Shown: positions 42,786-53,168, counted from the first letter of the stretch. The stretch is DNA of 64,000 bases from Campylobacter concisus (GCF_003048615.2 NZ_CP049263.1:930001-994000); one strand, 5' to 3'. Program-made: numbers and translations. The notes: generated by a model from the sequence alone, not told the origin.

Positions 42786-44371
42786 AAAAGATCCTAGTTT
42801 TTCTACTTTTTTGCTTTGCACTTTACGCTGAAGAGAACGCCACGCTTGAGCAAAATGTCTCACAAAATTTACAAAATAGCGAGCTTATAAAAGAAATTTC
42901 AAACCTAGATAACTCCCTAAAAAACAATATCTGGATCACAAGATACGCTAACTACAACACCTATCAAAAGCTTCTTGATGAGCTAGAGCAAAATGAAAAT
43001 GAGCTTAAAAAGCTCGATAAAGGCTCAAAAAGAGGTGGCGATCTCATAAAGAGAAGTCAAACCCTAAAAGAGCAGATAAATTTGCTAAAAGAGTATGAGA
43101 AAACGCCATTTTCAAATATGCTAGCAGCCCCAGAAATGGAAAATCCGCCTAGGATAAATAGCCCAGTGGCGCTGGTGTCTGGCTTTTCATACATAAAAAA
43201 GATAAGAAGCGACAAGATCGAGTACCAAAGGCACATCAAAGAGCTTGACACCTTGCTTGAGAAGCTTGAAGCAAAAGAGAATTTGCTAAATAGACTAAAT
43301 TTGATAGATGATAGCGAGCAAAATAGGGCAAGTCTAAACCTTGCAAAGCAAGAGATAGGCGACTTCAAAGCGGCAAAACAGATCGCTGATACCACTTATA
43401 GCGTCTATGAAAAAAGGGCAGATGAAGCGGTAAATATGACGACATCTGACATCAAGGCTCAGTTTTTAAGCATGGGCTACACAGCCATCGTCATCCTTTT
43501 GACAATCGGACTAACGTTTATCGCTAAATTTATCGTTAAAAGAACGATCACGGATAACGAGAGATTTTACACGGTCAATAAATTTCTAAACGTGCTAAAC
43601 ATCACCGTTATCATCATAATTTTGCTCTTTTCATACATCGAAAACGTCACATATCTAGTAACCGTGCTAGGTTTTGCCTCAGCTGGTATCGCCATCGCGA
43701 TGAAAGATATGTTTATGAGTATGCTTGGCTGGATGGTTATCATGTTTGGTGGCACGATCCACGTGGGAGATCGCGTCAGGGTCTATCACGACGGTAGCGA
43801 ATTTGTGGGCGATGTGATAGACATTTCGCTGCTTCGCTTAACCGTTTTTGAAGACGTTAGCTACTCGACCTATAAGACAAACCGCCGTGCAGGTAGGATC
43901 ATCTTTGTGCCAAATAACTACATCTTTACAGACCTCATCGCAAACTACTCACACTACGGCATGAAGACCGTTTGGGACGGCATAGATGTCGTGATAAGCT
44001 TTGATAGTAATCACAAAAAGGCCGCCTATCTAGCAAAAAATATAGTAAAAAAATATTCAAAAGGCTACACTGACATCGCAAAACGTCAGATGAACAAGCT
44101 AAGAAGCCAGTACAGCATCAAAAATCCAAACGTAGAGCCAAGAATTTATACATTTTTTGAGCCTTACGGCATAAATATCTCATGCTGGTTTATGTCAAAC
44201 TCATACGCCACGCTCGCTCTTAGAAGCACGATAAGTGCTGAGATCATCGAGGCATTTTTGGCTCACGATGATATAAAGATAGCTTACCCAACACAAACTA
44301 TGTTTATAGGTAAAAAAGAAACGCCAAGCGATCACGTAGCTCACGCCGAGCAAGAGGGCGAAAATATCTAA
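42782..44371 (+). CDS. MscS-family mechanosensitive channel with periplasmic coiled-coil region
   Basis: A 529-residue protein. Signal peptide ([14 protein letters not shown]), then about 200 residues of periplasmic coiled coil (repeated Glu/Lys/Leu heptads), membrane helices at about 230-255, 270-290 and the pore helix [17 protein letters not shown] followed by [19 protein letters not shown], the MscS core signature. It resembles MscK/YnaI-like larger members. It releases osmolytes under hypo-osmotic shock. Its stop overlaps the mtaB start by one base. Confidence 0.88.
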   Translation: MKKILVFLLFCFALYAEENATLEQNVSQNLQNSELIKEISNLDNSLKNNIWITRYANYNTYQKLLDELEQNENELKKLDKGSKRGGDLIKRSQTLKEQINLLKEYEKTPFSNMLAAPEMENPPRINSPVALVSGFSYIKKIRSDKIEYQRHIKELDTLLEKLEAKENLLNRLNLIDDSEQNRASLNLAKQEIGDFKAAKQIADTTYSVYEKRADEAVNMTTSDIKAQFLSMGYTAIVILLTIGLTFIAKFIVKRTITDNERFYTVNKFLNVLNITVIIIILLFSYIENVTYLVTVLGFASAGIAIAMKDMFMSMLGWMVIMFGGTIHVGDRVRVYHDGSEFVGDVIDISLLRLTVFEDVSYSTYKTNRRAGRIIFVPNNYIFTDLIANYSHYGMKTVWDGIDVVISFDSNHKKAAYLAKNIVKKYSKGYTDIAKRQMNKLRSQYSIKNPNVEPRIYTFFEPYGINISCWFMSNSYATLALRSTISAEIIEAFLAHDDIKIAYPTQTMFIGKKETPSDHVAHAEQEGENI

Positions 44372-45609
44372 TGCAAAAGATATTTTTTAAAACATTTGGA
44401 TGCCGCACAAACATCTATGACACCGAGCTTTTAAAGAGCTACATAAAAGACTACGAGATCACAAACGACGAAGAGGGCGCTGATATCGTCGTGATAAACT
44501 CATGCACCGTTACAAACTCGGCTGATAGCGGCGTTAGAAACTATATAAACGGCGTAAAAAGACGTGGCGCAAAGGTTATACTAACAGGATGTGGTGCAGT
44601 TAGCAAGGGCAAAGAGCTGTTTTCAAGCGGCGTCTTTGGCGTGCTAGGAGCTAGTAAAAAGAGCGATCTAAACGAGCTTTTAAAACAAGAGAAGCCATTT
44701 TTTGAGCTTGGAAATTTAAACTCAGTCGATAAAAACATCGTCACAAACTACGAAAATCACACAAAGGCTTTTATAAAAATTCAAGAAGGTTGCAACTTTA
44801 ACTGCAGCTACTGCATCATCCCATCAGTGCGTGGCAGAGCTAGGAGTATGGACGAGGCGATGATACTAAAAGAAGCTAGAATTTTAGCTCAAAATGGCTA
44901 TAATGAGCTCGTTTTAACTGGCACAAACATAGGCAGTTACGGCAAAGATACAAATAGCTCTCTTGGCAAATTGCTAGCAAATTTAGGCAAAATTTCAGGC
45001 ATCAGACGCATAAGACTTGGCAGTATCGAACCAAGCCAGATAGATGAGAGCTTTAGAGAAATTTTAAAAGAGGAGTGGCTGGAGCGCCATCTACACATCG
45101 CACTTCAGCACACGAGCGAGGCGATGCTAAAGATCATGCGCAGGCGAAACAACGCATTTAGCGACTTAGAGCTTTTTAATGAGCTAAGCTCCCTTGGCTT
45201 TGCTTTGGGGACTGACTATATCGTGGGTCATCCAGGTGAGAGTGAAGAAATTTGGGCAGAGGCGGTGGAAAATTTCAAGAAATTTCCTATCACGCACCTG
45301 CATGCTTTTGTCTATTCGCCTAGGCGTGATACGCACTCAGCGACGCTAAAGAGCGACGTAAGTGGCGACGTGGCAAAGGCAAGGCTGAAAGTTTTACAAG
45401 GCATTGCTTTTAAAAACAATGAAAATTTTAGAAAAAAACATAACGGGGCTTTAAAAATTTTAGTTGAGCAAAAAAACGGCGACTTTTACGAGGGCTTTGA
45501 TCAGTTTTATAACAAAGCTAAAATTTCTAGTCAAAATGACATAACAAAAGAGTGGTTGGAGGTAAGCGAATATGAAATTAAGCCAGATGCCAATTATGCA
45601 AAAATTTAA
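44371..45609 (+). CDS. mtaB: tRNA t6A37 methylthiotransferase MtaB
   Basis: A 412-residue methylthiotransferase. N-terminal cysteines FGCRTNIYD, NSCTVTNSAD and LTGCGAV, radical SAM motif GCNFNCSYCIIPSVRGRARS, which is the MtaB/e-MtaB form. The C-terminal TRAM domain is reduced. It converts t6A37 to ms2t6A37 in ANN-decoding tRNAs. The end overlaps the following FtsH-like gene by 38 bases. Confidence 0.9.
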   Translation: MQKIFFKTFGCRTNIYDTELLKSYIKDYEITNDEEGADIVVINSCTVTNSADSGVRNYINGVKRRGAKVILTGCGAVSKGKELFSSGVFGVLGASKKSDLNELLKQEKPFFELGNLNSVDKNIVTNYENHTKAFIKIQEGCNFNCSYCIIPSVRGRARSMDEAMILKEARILAQNGYNELVLTGTNIGSYGKDTNSSLGKLLANLGKISGIRRIRLGSIEPSQIDESFREILKEEWLERHLHIALQHTSEAMLKIMRRRNNAFSDLELFNELSSLGFALGTDYIVGHPGESEEIWAEAVENFKKFPITHLHAFVYSPRRDTHSATLKSDVSGDVAKARLKVLQGIAFKNNENFRKKHNGALKILVEQKNGDFYEGFDQFYNKAKISSQNDITKEWLEVSEYEIKPDANYAKI

Positions 45610-47248
45610 ATTTAACAAAAAAAATATCCTGATAATAGCCGCTATGGCTCTGATAATAGCGCTACTTTTTGCTGTGAGCAAAGAGCCACGAAACATCACC
45701 TACTCGCAATATATGCAACTAATGGATGGAAATTTCATCGATAAAGCGGTCATCGACGAAGATGAGGTCATCCTCTATGCGCAAAATAACCGCTTTGCCA
45801 TCATAAAAGAGGGCATAGACATAAAAGAGCTCATCAAAAAGGTCCCAGTCGAGCGAAGCGTGCAGTATATCACGCCAGGCATGGTCTGGGGAAGCATCAT
45901 CTTTGTTTGTCTTGTGCTTTGGTATGCATATATTTTTAGGGCTATCAAGAAAAAAGAGGAGAGCCTTTTAAGCAAAAAAGATGGCGCTTTTGAGATAGAA
46001 AGCGTGCTAAATCAAAATGCGATGCCAGTCATCTCAAATGTGAGATTTAGCGATGTAGCGGGCATTAGCGAGGTCAAAAGCGAGCTTAGCGAGATAGTTG
46101 ATTTTCTTAAAAATCCGCAAAAATATAGAAATTTTGGTATCAAAATGCCAAAAGGCGTGCTAATGATCGGCCCTCCAGGCGTTGGTAAGACGCTTGTGGC
46201 AAAGGCAGTCGCTGGCGAAGCAAACGTGCCGTTTTTTTACCAAAATGGTGCAAGCTTTGTGCAAATTTACGTCGGCATGGGCGCAAAAAGAGTTAGAGAG
46301 CTTTTTAGTAGAGCCAAATCCTACGCACCATCAATCATCTTTATCGACGAGATAGACGCCGTTGGCAAGAGTAGGGGTGGCACTAGAAACGACGAGCGAG
46401 AAGCCACGTTAAATCAGTTGCTAACCGAGATGGACGGCTTTGAAGATAACTCAGGCGTCATCGTCATAGCTGCAACAAACAGGATCGAGATGATCGACGA
46501 GGCACTGCTTAGATCAGGGCGCTTTGATAGGCGTATATTTTTGTCAATGCCTGATTTTAACGACAGGGTGGCTATCCTAAACACATATCTAAGAGATAAA
46601 AACTGCGAAGTGTCAGCTGAGGATATCGCTAGGATGAGCGTTGGCTTTTCTGGTGCGGCACTTAGCACGCTTGTAAATGAAGCAGCGATAAATGCCCTAA
46701 GAAACGGCGAAAGCGTGCTTAGGATGAGAGACTTTGAAGCTGTTTTAAACAAGGTCTTGCTCGGCAAGAAAAAGGTGCTAAGCTACAGCGAGAGCGAGAA
46801 GAAAATTCAAGCCATCTATCAAGGCGCAAAGGCGCTAAGTGCTTACTGGTTTGATGTGAAATTTGAAAAAATTTCGCTCATTGAAGACCGCTTTATGGCG
46901 ACTGAGCAAGAGATCGAGTCAAAGTCGCAGATGCTCTCGCGCATAAAGGTTTTAATCTCTGGCATGTGCAAGCTTGAGATAGATGAGAACGATATCTTTT
47001 CAAACTCTAGCAACGATCTAAATTTAGCAAAAGAGATCGCTTCAAAGATGGTTTATGAGTATGGCATGGGAAATTCTTTCGTGCCAAATCCAAACGATGT
47101 GGAAGAAATTTTAAAGCAAGCAAAAGATGATATAATGTCCTTTTTAAAGGGCACTAACGAGCAGATCGCAAGGATAAGCTCATATCTGCTTGCTTACGAG
47201 AGCGTAGATAAAGAGACGCTTGCTAAAATTTTAAATGAAAACTACTAA
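45572..47248 (+). CDS. FtsH-like membrane AAA ATPase lacking the HExxH protease motif
   Basis: A 558-residue protein with the FtsH layout: membrane helix at about 18-36, a small periplasmic domain, second helix at about 104-122, then an AAA domain with Walker A GPPGVGKT (200-207), pore loop [17 protein letters not shown], Walker [17 protein letters not shown] and second region of homology [19 protein letters not shown]. Where FtsH has the zinc motif HEAGHAL the sequence reads YQGAKAL (416-422), so both metal-binding histidines and the catalytic glutamate are gone. The C-terminal helical domain remains. Probably an unfoldase or adaptor-like pseudoprotease. H. pylori HP0286 occupies the same place. 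GGAGG lies about 9 bases before the ATG. Confidence 0.88.
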   Translation: MKLSQMPIMQKFKFNKKNILIIAAMALIIALLFAVSKEPRNITYSQYMQLMDGNFIDKAVIDEDEVILYAQNNRFAIIKEGIDIKELIKKVPVERSVQYITPGMVWGSIIFVCLVLWYAYIFRAIKKKEESLLSKKDGAFEIESVLNQNAMPVISNVRFSDVAGISEVKSELSEIVDFLKNPQKYRNFGIKMPKGVLMIGPPGVGKTLVAKAVAGEANVPFFYQNGASFVQIYVGMGAKRVRELFSRAKSYAPSIIFIDEIDAVGKSRGGTRNDEREATLNQLLTEMDGFEDNSGVIVIAATNRIEMIDEALLRSGRFDRRIFLSMPDFNDRVAILNTYLRDKNCEVSAEDIARMSVGFSGAALSTLVNEAAINALRNGESVLRMRDFEAVLNKVLLGKKKVLSYSESEKKIQAIYQGAKALSAYWFDVKFEKISLIEDRFMATEQEIESKSQMLSRIKVLISGMCKLEIDENDIFSNSSNDLNLAKEIASKMVYEYGMGNSFVPNPNDVEEILKQAKDDIMSFLKGTNEQIARISSYLLAYESVDKETLAKILNENY

Positions 47249-47261
47249 TAAAGGAGAAAAA

Positions 47262-47801
47262 ATGAAAGCAAAAATAGGAATTCTAACTATGTCCGATCGC
47301 GCAAGTGAGGGCACATACGAGGACAAATCAGGCCCAGCGATCAAAGAGGTACTTGATAGCTGGATAGTAAGCGAGAGAGAGTATTTTTACGAGGTGATCC
47401 CTGATGAGCTTGATCTCATAAAAAAGAGGCTCGTACATATGATAGACGTGCTAGGATGCGACCTTGTGCTAACTACTGGAGGCACAGGACCAGCAGTGAG
47501 AGATGTCACCCCAGAGGCTACTGAGGCAGTTTGCGAGAAGATGATGCCAGGCTTTGGCGAGCTAATGAGAGCTGCGAGCTTGCAATACGTCCCAACAGCG
47601 ATCCTATCACGCCAAACAGCAGGCATCAGAGGTCACGCACTCATTATAAATTTACCAGGTCAGCCAAAGGCGATAAAAGAGTGCTTAGAGCCGGTATTTC
47701 CAGCGGTGCCATACTGCATCGATCTTATAGAGGGTGCATTTATCGAGACTGATGAAAATGTGATGAAAGTTTTCCGCCCAAAACAAAAGAAAATCTCGTA
47801 A
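47262..47801 (+). CDS. mog: molybdopterin adenylyltransferase
   Basis: A 179-residue MogA/MoaB-fold protein. The start is the ATG at 47262 with AAAGGAG upstream. ILTMSDRASEGTYEDKSGP and TTGGTGPAVRDVTPEAT are the MPT-binding signatures and INLPGQPKAIKECL closes the site. It adenylylates molybdopterin before metal insertion by MoeA, encoded at 58868. Confidence 0.93.
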   Translation: MKAKIGILTMSDRASEGTYEDKSGPAIKEVLDSWIVSEREYFYEVIPDELDLIKKRLVHMIDVLGCDLVLTTGGTGPAVRDVTPEATEAVCEKMMPGFGELMRAASLQYVPTAILSRQTAGIRGHALIINLPGQPKAIKECLEPVFPAVPYCIDLIEGAFIETDENVMKVFRPKQKKIS

Positions 47802-48371
47802 ATGAGTTTGACAGATAGCCTAAATTTAAAAGCCACTGCCTTTGCAAATAGGTGGCGACTTGTTATTAAAATTTGGCTTGTTTTTTCTTTTTTATCATAT
47901 GCGCTGGCCTACTATCTTTGGTTAGAGGTTTTTGGCTTTATCTCTGCCATTTCTATCTTTGGCTGTGTTTGCCTGCTAGCCTTTAGCTCACTTCTTTGGT
48001 TTATCGCTAGCCTTGTATTTTTGCAACCTTTGGTATTTTTACTACTTGAAAAATTTGATGAAAGCATTACTGTTTATGCTTTAGCCTGCTCAATTTGGCT
48101 GCTTGGCTGGATCACTTTGTCGCTTGTGGGTTATGATAAATTTGCAAGACCGGGAAATGACATCTTGCTAAAGATCACTCGTATAGTTCTTGTTGGCGAG
48201 TTTGCATTGATATATTTTTTTAACTACAACAGCAGCCTTGACATAGAGACTTTAATAAAGTCAAATTTGACAAAGTCGCTGTTTTTAGTGCTAAACTCCT
48301 ATATGCTGCCATCGCTTGTGACGCTACTTATATTTGATATAAAAACATATATCGCTAGCAAAAATGAGTAA
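47802..48371 (+). CDS. polytopic inner-membrane protein of unknown function
   Basis: A 189-residue protein with five likely membrane helices (roughly 22-42, 48-68, 70-90, 98-120, 130-150 and a last one near 165-183 that is weaker). No motif recognised. It starts directly after the mog stop codon, so it belongs to the same transcript, but no functional link to molybdenum cofactor can be read from the sequence. Confidence 0.7.
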   Translation: MSLTDSLNLKATAFANRWRLVIKIWLVFSFLSYALAYYLWLEVFGFISAISIFGCVCLLAFSSLLWFIASLVFLQPLVFLLLEKFDESITVYALACSIWLLGWITLSLVGYDKFARPGNDILLKITRIVLVGEFALIYFFNYNSSLDIETLIKSNLTKSLFLVLNSYMLPSLVTLLIFDIKTYIASKNE

Positions 48372-48407
48372 AATTTTATGTATTATTTTGTGTAATTTAT
48401 ACTAAAT

Positions 48408-49022
48408 TTAGCCGTTTTTGCTCTTTACTATCTTTTTTATAAGCTCTATATCACCGTTCATTGCTAGGCTCATGAAGCAAATGCCGTTTGCGCCAGCTTT
48501 TATGGCCTCTTTATAGTTCCCGCTGTCTAGTCCGCCAAGTGCGTAAATTTCTTTATCAAAGCTTTTTAGCTCACTTATAAAATTTACTCCTTTTGGCTCT
48601 AAACCCGCCTTGCAAGAGGTGGCAAATATATGAGAAGCAACGAGTACGTCAGCGATAGTGGCTGAAATTTTAGCTTGCTCTAGGTCGTGAGCTGGGGCGC
48701 AAATTTTAGCTGTTTTTCTAAATTCATCCAAAAAAACGCCGTGATTTTTAAAAAAATCAAGCTGCGATGAAGTGAGCCAAAAGTCGCTCTTTAGCTTGCA
48801 AGCTACGTCAAAAAATTGATTAATGATAAATTTCTTGCGGTAGTTTTCACAAATTTGAGCCACAACCCTAGCAAGATCGTAAAAATGAGCCTCACTTAGC
48901 CCCTTTGCACGAAGCAAAATTTCATCCACGCCAGCCTTGCAAAGTAGCTGTATCCTTTTTAAAAAGTCATCGCCCTCATAGCTTTCAAAGTCAGCCACGC
49001 AGAGAATTTTAAACATAGACAT
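48408..49022 (-). CDS. ThiE/TenI-family TIM-barrel protein
   Basis: A 204-residue half of the thi cluster. The strand-end motifs VDEILLRAKGLS, SHIFATSCKAGLEPKG, YALGGLDSGNYKEAIKAG and GICFMSLAM match the thiamine phosphate synthase superfamily, but the diphosphate-binding details (QLR.K followed by a clear DVHLGQ-type strand) are weak, so it may be TenI-like rather than the true ThiE. C. jejuni Cj1043c in the same place is likewise annotated only as a transferase. Two overlapping starts (49022 and 49016) are possible; both overlap the thiH stop. Confidence 0.72.
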   Translation of the reverse strand: MSMFKILCVADFESYEGDDFLKRIQLLCKAGVDEILLRAKGLSEAHFYDLARVVAQICENYRKKFIINQFFDVACKLKSDFWLTSSQLDFFKNHGVFLDEFRKTAKICAPAHDLEQAKISATIADVLVASHIFATSCKAGLEPKGVNFISELKSFDKEIYALGGLDSGNYKEAIKAGANGICFMSLAMNGDIELIKKIVKSKNG

Positions 49023-50163
49023 ACTCGCTCATCAAGGGCTCTAAGCCGTTTGCTTTTATCATTGCTTTTATCTCATCCACGCTTCTGTCGTCACTTATCT
49101 CAAACTGCTCGTCGCCCTTTTTCTCTTCGCCGTGAGCGCCGATGCTCACTTTTACGCCAGCGCTTATCTTGTTTGCGGCGATTTTTACGGCGTTATCGCG
49201 AAATTTCGCCTTTTCTCTGGTTGAAATGGTTATGCTAGCTGTTGGCATGAAAATTCTATAAGCGCAGATCACTTGCAAAAGCTCGCGCTCGCCCACGTCA
49301 CGGGGATTGATGCGGTCGTTGTTGATGATAGGGCGAAGTCTTGGGCATGAAAATGCGATCTCAGCGTGCGGATACTTTTTTTGAACTAAACTTGCGTGAA
49401 GTGCCGTCGCAAAGGCATCAAGCCTAAAGTCATCTATGCCAAGAAGTGCGGCAAAGCCAACTCCTCTCATGCCTCCAAGAAGCGCTCGCTCTTGTGCATT
49501 TAAGCGGTATGGGAAAATTCTTTTATTGCCACCAAGGTGGATTTTTTCATATTTTGTGGGATTGTAGGTCTCTTGAAAGACGGTCACGTAGTCTGCGCCA
49601 CTTTTGTGAAGCAGGGCGTAGCCCTCAGAGTTTAGCGGGTAAATTTCAACCCCAACGACTTTAAAAAATTTCTTAGCCAAAGCGCAGGCATTTGCGATGT
49701 AAGCGACACTTGAGTTGGTCTCACTCTCGCCAGTTAGGATCAAAATTTCTTCTAAGCCGCTCTTTGAAATTTCTCTTAACTCCCTTGTGATCTCCTCGTC
49801 ACTTAGCTTTGCTCTTTTTATATTATTTTTAGCGTTAAAACCGCAATAAACGCAGAGATTATCGCAGTAGTTTGCTATGTAAAGCGGGGTAAAAAGCGTG
49901 ATGTTTGAGCCAAAATTTGCCCTTGTTTTTGCTTGAGCGAGTTTGGCTATTGGCTCTAAAAATGGCGCTGCAGCAGGCGAGAGCAGGGCTTTTAAATTTT
50001 CAAGTGAGCAGTGCTTTGCATTAAGAGCTGCTTTTACGTCCGCTTCGCTGTAAATTTCAGGCTTGTAGCTTGCTCGCTCTTTTAAAATCTCATCCATAAT
50101 GTCGCTACCAACATCCTGCATGTGAGGTAGTAGCTGCATGTGGTCGGTTCTTGTAAATTTCAT
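49009..50163 (-). CDS. thiH: 2-iminoacetate synthase ThiH
   Basis: A 384-residue radical SAM enzyme with the cluster motif CDNLCVYCGFN (Cys-x3-Cys-x2-Cys), typical ThiH N-terminus, and TGESETNSS and QETYNPTKYEKIH. It cleaves tyrosine to dehydroglycine and p-cresol, the anaerobic route to the thiazole precursor, in agreement with the absence of ThiO here. Start overlaps the thiG stop (TGATG). Confidence 0.95.
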   Translation of the reverse strand: MKFTRTDHMQLLPHMQDVGSDIMDEILKERASYKPEIYSEADVKAALNAKHCSLENLKALLSPAAAPFLEPIAKLAQAKTRANFGSNITLFTPLYIANYCDNLCVYCGFNAKNNIKRAKLSDEEITRELREISKSGLEEILILTGESETNSSVAYIANACALAKKFFKVVGVEIYPLNSEGYALLHKSGADYVTVFQETYNPTKYEKIHLGGNKRIFPYRLNAQERALLGGMRGVGFAALLGIDDFRLDAFATALHASLVQKKYPHAEIAFSCPRLRPIINNDRINPRDVGERELLQVICAYRIFMPTASITISTREKAKFRDNAVKIAANKISAGVKVSIGAHGEEKKGDEQFEISDDRSVDEIKAMIKANGLEPLMSEYVYV

Positions 50164-50927
50164 CAGTCTAAAAATCCAGTGAGCGGAGATGAGGCATTTG
50201 CGCTTTTGCTCTTTGCGCCAAAGCCTGCTAGATAGGCGTTGCGACCAGCGATGATCGCCTCTTTGAAGGCTTTTGCCATGAGCGGGATATTCTTAGATGA
50301 GGCGATGGCGGTGTTTGCCATGATCGCAGCTGCTCCCATCTCCATCGCTTCGCACGCTTGTGATGGCCTGCCAATGCCAGCATCAACGATGATCTGCGTA
50401 TCAAGCTCGTTTATCAAAATTTCAATAATATCTTTAAAAACTAGCCCTTGGTTTGAGCCAATGGGCGCAGCTAGAGGCATTATGCAGCTTGCCCCTGCGC
50501 TTAGCATCGCTCTTGCGGCATTTAGATCTGGAAACATATATGGCATTGGCACAAAGCCGTCATTTGCCAAGGCTTCGCACGCTTTTATCGTTTCAGCGTT
50601 GTCTGGAAAGAGAAATTTAGAGTCAGTTATGATCTCTATCTTTACAAGCTCGCCACACCCAAGCTCACGTGCGAGCTGGGCGATGCGAACGGCCTCTTTG
50701 GCGTTTCTAGCGCCACTTGTGTTTGGCAAAAGCGTCACACCTTTTGGGATAAAGTCAAGTATATTTCGCTCTTTGCTCTCGTTTATGCGCCTAAGAGCAA
50801 GGGTTAGTATCTGCGCGCCAGCCTCGTTTATGGCTGAGTCGATGAGCTCGTGCGAGTACTTGCCAGAGCCAAGGATAAAGCGGCTTTGAAACTCCTTGCC
50901 GCCAAGGATCAAACTATCGCTTTGCAC
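50163..50927 (-). CDS. thiG: thiazole synthase ThiG
   Basis: A 254-residue TIM-barrel. [16 protein letters not shown] is the conserved start, VKIEII carries the Schiff-base lysine, [11 protein letters not shown] and [19 protein letters not shown] bind the phosphate. It condenses DXP, dehydroglycine and ThiS thiocarboxylate into the thiazole. GTG start directly after the thiF stop. Confidence 0.95.
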   Translation of the reverse strand: MQSDSLILGGKEFQSRFILGSGKYSHELIDSAINEAGAQILTLALRRINESKERNILDFIPKGVTLLPNTSGARNAKEAVRIAQLARELGCGELVKIEIITDSKFLFPDNAETIKACEALANDGFVPMPYMFPDLNAARAMLSAGASCIMPLAAPIGSNQGLVFKDIIEILINELDTQIIVDAGIGRPSQACEAMEMGAAAIMANTAIASSKNIPLMAKAFKEAIIAGRNAYLAGFGAKSKSANASSPLTGFLD

Positions 50928-51779
50928 TTACGCCTCCAAGCCCATAAGTAGTCTAATGGCTAAATTTGCCTCGTGGTTTGCGCAGATCGCAACGCGCGGT
51001 GCCATTAGTCCTTGACCGATCTTCGCCTCGTTTGTGAGGTCGCCGCAAAGATAGACATTTTTGGCAAATTTTATAGTTTTTATGAGATTTGAGCTAAAGT
51101 ATCCCGCCATGCCAGAGGCGCTGATGATTTTTTTATCTTTTAGGCTGGCACCAGCTTCGTTTAGTATCATCGCCTTGCCAGCGACGTTGTCAAAGGCTTC
51201 GCATAAAATTTCGCACTCGCCAAAGACGCTAGCCACGTTTTTTTCATCTAAAAATATATCGTGAGTTTCGACCTCGACAAAGGGATTGACGTCGTTTATC
51301 AGCTCTTTAAGCGCCTGCGTCTTTTTTGAGCCGATGTGGCGGACGAAATACTGCTGGCGGTTTAAGTTGCTTGGCTCAACGACGTCAAAGTCGGCAAGTA
51401 CTAGCTTTTTTACGCCAACTCTTGCAAGGCTTAGTGCGATATTTGAGCCAAGGCCACCAAGTCCAGCCACGCCGATCACGGCTTTACTTAGGGCTAAATT
51501 TAGCTCAGGACTATTTCTTGAAGCGATCATTGAGCGTAAAATTTCACGCTCAGGCATCGCTCCACGCCTTATAAATACGACATTTGAGCCATCTTTTAGC
51601 TCGCTATCTTCTTTTATGGCAAAGCCATCAACGATAAAAATATCTGGCTTGGTTGCGTTAAATTTCTCTAAAAATTTATAAATTTCACTCTCTTTATCGC
51701 CAAGAGCGAGCTCTTTTAGCTCGCTAAGGCTTTTTACTGACACCTTAAATTTTGTGCCATTTAAAACTATCTCTATCAT
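50928..51779 (-). CDS. thiF: ThiS adenylyltransferase ThiF with ThiS-like N-terminal domain
   Basis: A 283-residue protein; the ATG at 51779 is preferred because GAGGAG is 4 bases upstream. Residues 1-75 form a beta-grasp ThiS-like domain (MIEIVLNGTKFKV, DIFIVDGFAIKED) without a Gly-Gly end. Residues 80-283 form the E1-like adenylation domain with VAGLGGLGSNIALSLARVG and DFDVVEPSNLNRQQY. There is no cysteine-rich zinc site like that of E. coli ThiF. It activates the C-terminus of ThiS, encoded 7 bases upstream. Confidence 0.9.
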   Translation of the reverse strand: MIEIVLNGTKFKVSVKSLSELKELALGDKESEIYKFLEKFNATKPDIFIVDGFAIKEDSELKDGSNVVFIRRGAMPEREILRSMIASRNSPELNLALSKAVIGVAGLGGLGSNIALSLARVGVKKLVLADFDVVEPSNLNRQQYFVRHIGSKKTQALKELINDVNPFVEVETHDIFLDEKNVASVFGECEILCEAFDNVAGKAMILNEAGASLKDKKIISASGMAGYFSSNLIKTIKFAKNVYLCGDLTNEAKIGQGLMAPRVAICANHEANLAIRLLMGLEA

Positions 51780-51786
51780 TTTCTCC

Positions 51787-51990
51787 TCATCCACCGCCAA
51801 CTAAAGTGACGATCTCATAAGCTTTGCCCTCGCTCATGAAGCGCTCACGCCAAAGCTTTTTTGGCAAAATTTCTCCGTCTCGCTCAAGGGCTATAAATTT
51901 AAGCTCATAGCCATTTTGAGCTAAAAAATCATAAACATTTATATCGTTTTCAAGCTCGAAAATTTTGCCATTTACTCTAAATTTGATCAT
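51787..51990 (-). CDS. thiS: sulfur carrier protein ThiS
   Basis: A 67-residue ubiquitin-like protein, starting MIKFRVNGKIFEL and ending in the required Gly-Gly (TLVGGG), which is adenylylated by ThiF and thiocarboxylated. Starts one base inside the stop of the aminotransferase gene (TAATG). Confidence 0.93.
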   Translation of the reverse strand: MIKFRVNGKIFELENDINVYDFLAQNGYELKFIALERDGEILPKKLWRERFMSEGKAYEIVTLVGGG

Positions 51991-53168
51991 TAAATTTTGT
52001 AGCTTTTTACAAAATTTGCGATCCTCTCGATCGCTCTTTTTATGCTCTCGATGTCTGTTGCAAAGGAAATTCTAAAGTATCCATCCATACCAAAGCCAAC
52101 TCCTGGCACGGTCGCTACATTTACCTCTTCAAGCATTTTTTTGCAAAATCTAAGTGAGTCGCTATCTACATCTTTGCATTTTACAAATAGATAAAACGCG
52201 CCATCAGGCTTAACTACGCTTAGCCCAGGGATAGCATTTATCATCTCAACTGCCACGTCGCGTCTTTTTTCATACTCTTTTCTCATGTTTTCGATGTCTT
52301 CGTCAGTTTCGCCTAGAAGCGATGGGATAGCGCCTATTTGCACGATTGAGCTGATGTTGCTTGTGCTTTGGCTTTGAAGCTTTTTGATGCCAGCAATTAG
52401 CCAGTCCATCGGGCTTGCTATATAGCCAAATCTCCAGCCAGGCATCGCGCCACACTTGCTTAGTCCGTTTATCGTAACTGTTCTTTTAAAAAGATCATCA
52501 CTTACAGAGGCTACGGCGTGAAATTCTTTGCCATAGATCACTTTTTCATAAATTTCATCGCTTGTGATGATGATGTCAGTGCCCTTTAAAACCTCGCCAA
52601 ATGCCGCGATCTCCTCTTTTGTATATACGGCCCCAGTTGGATTTATCGGGTGATTTAGCGAAAAGACTTTCGTTTTTGGCGTGATCGCTTTTTTTAGCTG
52701 CTCGGCTGTGACTTTGAAATTTGTGCTCTCGTCTGCTTCGATAAAGACAGGCACGCCGCCACAAAATTTAACGATCTCAGGGTAGCTCACCCAGTATGGA
52801 GATGGGATGATGACCTCGTCACCTGGGTTGATAAGCGCTTGAAATACATTAAAAAGTGAGTGTTTTGCACCGATGTTTGTGACGATTTGATTTGCTTTGT
52901 AGTCAAGTCCGTTATCTCTTTTTAGCTTTGCTCTAATGGCATCAATGACCTCAGGCAAACCTGGTACTGGCGTGTATTTGCCGCTTTTGCTATCGTTATC
53001 AAGTGCGTTTTTTACAGTTTCTCTTATCTTTTTTGGAGTCATAAAGTCAGGCTCACCAGCTGAAAGTGAGATCACGTCGATGCCAGCAGCCTTCATCTCT
53101 TTGGCCTTTGTGCTGATCGCGATTGTGATTGACTCGCTCAATGTTTGCATTCTGTTTGCTAGTTGCAT
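51990..53168 (-). CDS. aspB: aspartate aminotransferase (class I, AspB type)
   Basis: A 392-residue fold I PLP aminotransferase of the Ib subgroup. SLSAGEPDFMTPKKI, the SPYWVSYPEIVKF block, NHPINPTGAVYTKEE and the PLP lysine in INGLSKCGAMPGWRFGYIA are in place; SLSKxxAMTGWR normally, so this member has CGAMP. It interconverts aspartate and oxaloacetate and may accept prephenate or other acceptors. Followed by thiS with a 1-base overlap and preceded by speA 11 bases upstream. Confidence 0.92.
   Translation of the reverse strand: MQLANRMQTLSESITIAISTKAKEMKAAGIDVISLSAGEPDFMTPKKIRETVKNALDNDSKSGKYTPVPGLPEVIDAIRAKLKRDNGLDYKANQIVTNIGAKHSLFNVFQALINPGDEVIIPSPYWVSYPEIVKFCGGVPVFIEADESTNFKVTAEQLKKAITPKTKVFSLNHPINPTGAVYTKEEIAAFGEVLKGTDIIITSDEIYEKVIYGKEFHAVASVSDDLFKRTVTINGLSKCGAMPGWRFGYIASPMDWLIAGIKKLQSQSTSNISSIVQIGAIPSLLGETDEDIENMRKEYEKRRDVAVEMINAIPGLSVVKPDGAFYLFVKCKDVDSDSLRFCKKMLEEVNVATVPGVGFGMDGYFRISFATDIESIKRAIERIANFVKSYKI

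Noticed and set aside
50239-50889. 216-codon plus-strand frame across thiG
   Set aside because: It lies entirely antisense to thiG, whose motifs are intact; the product has no recognisable domain.
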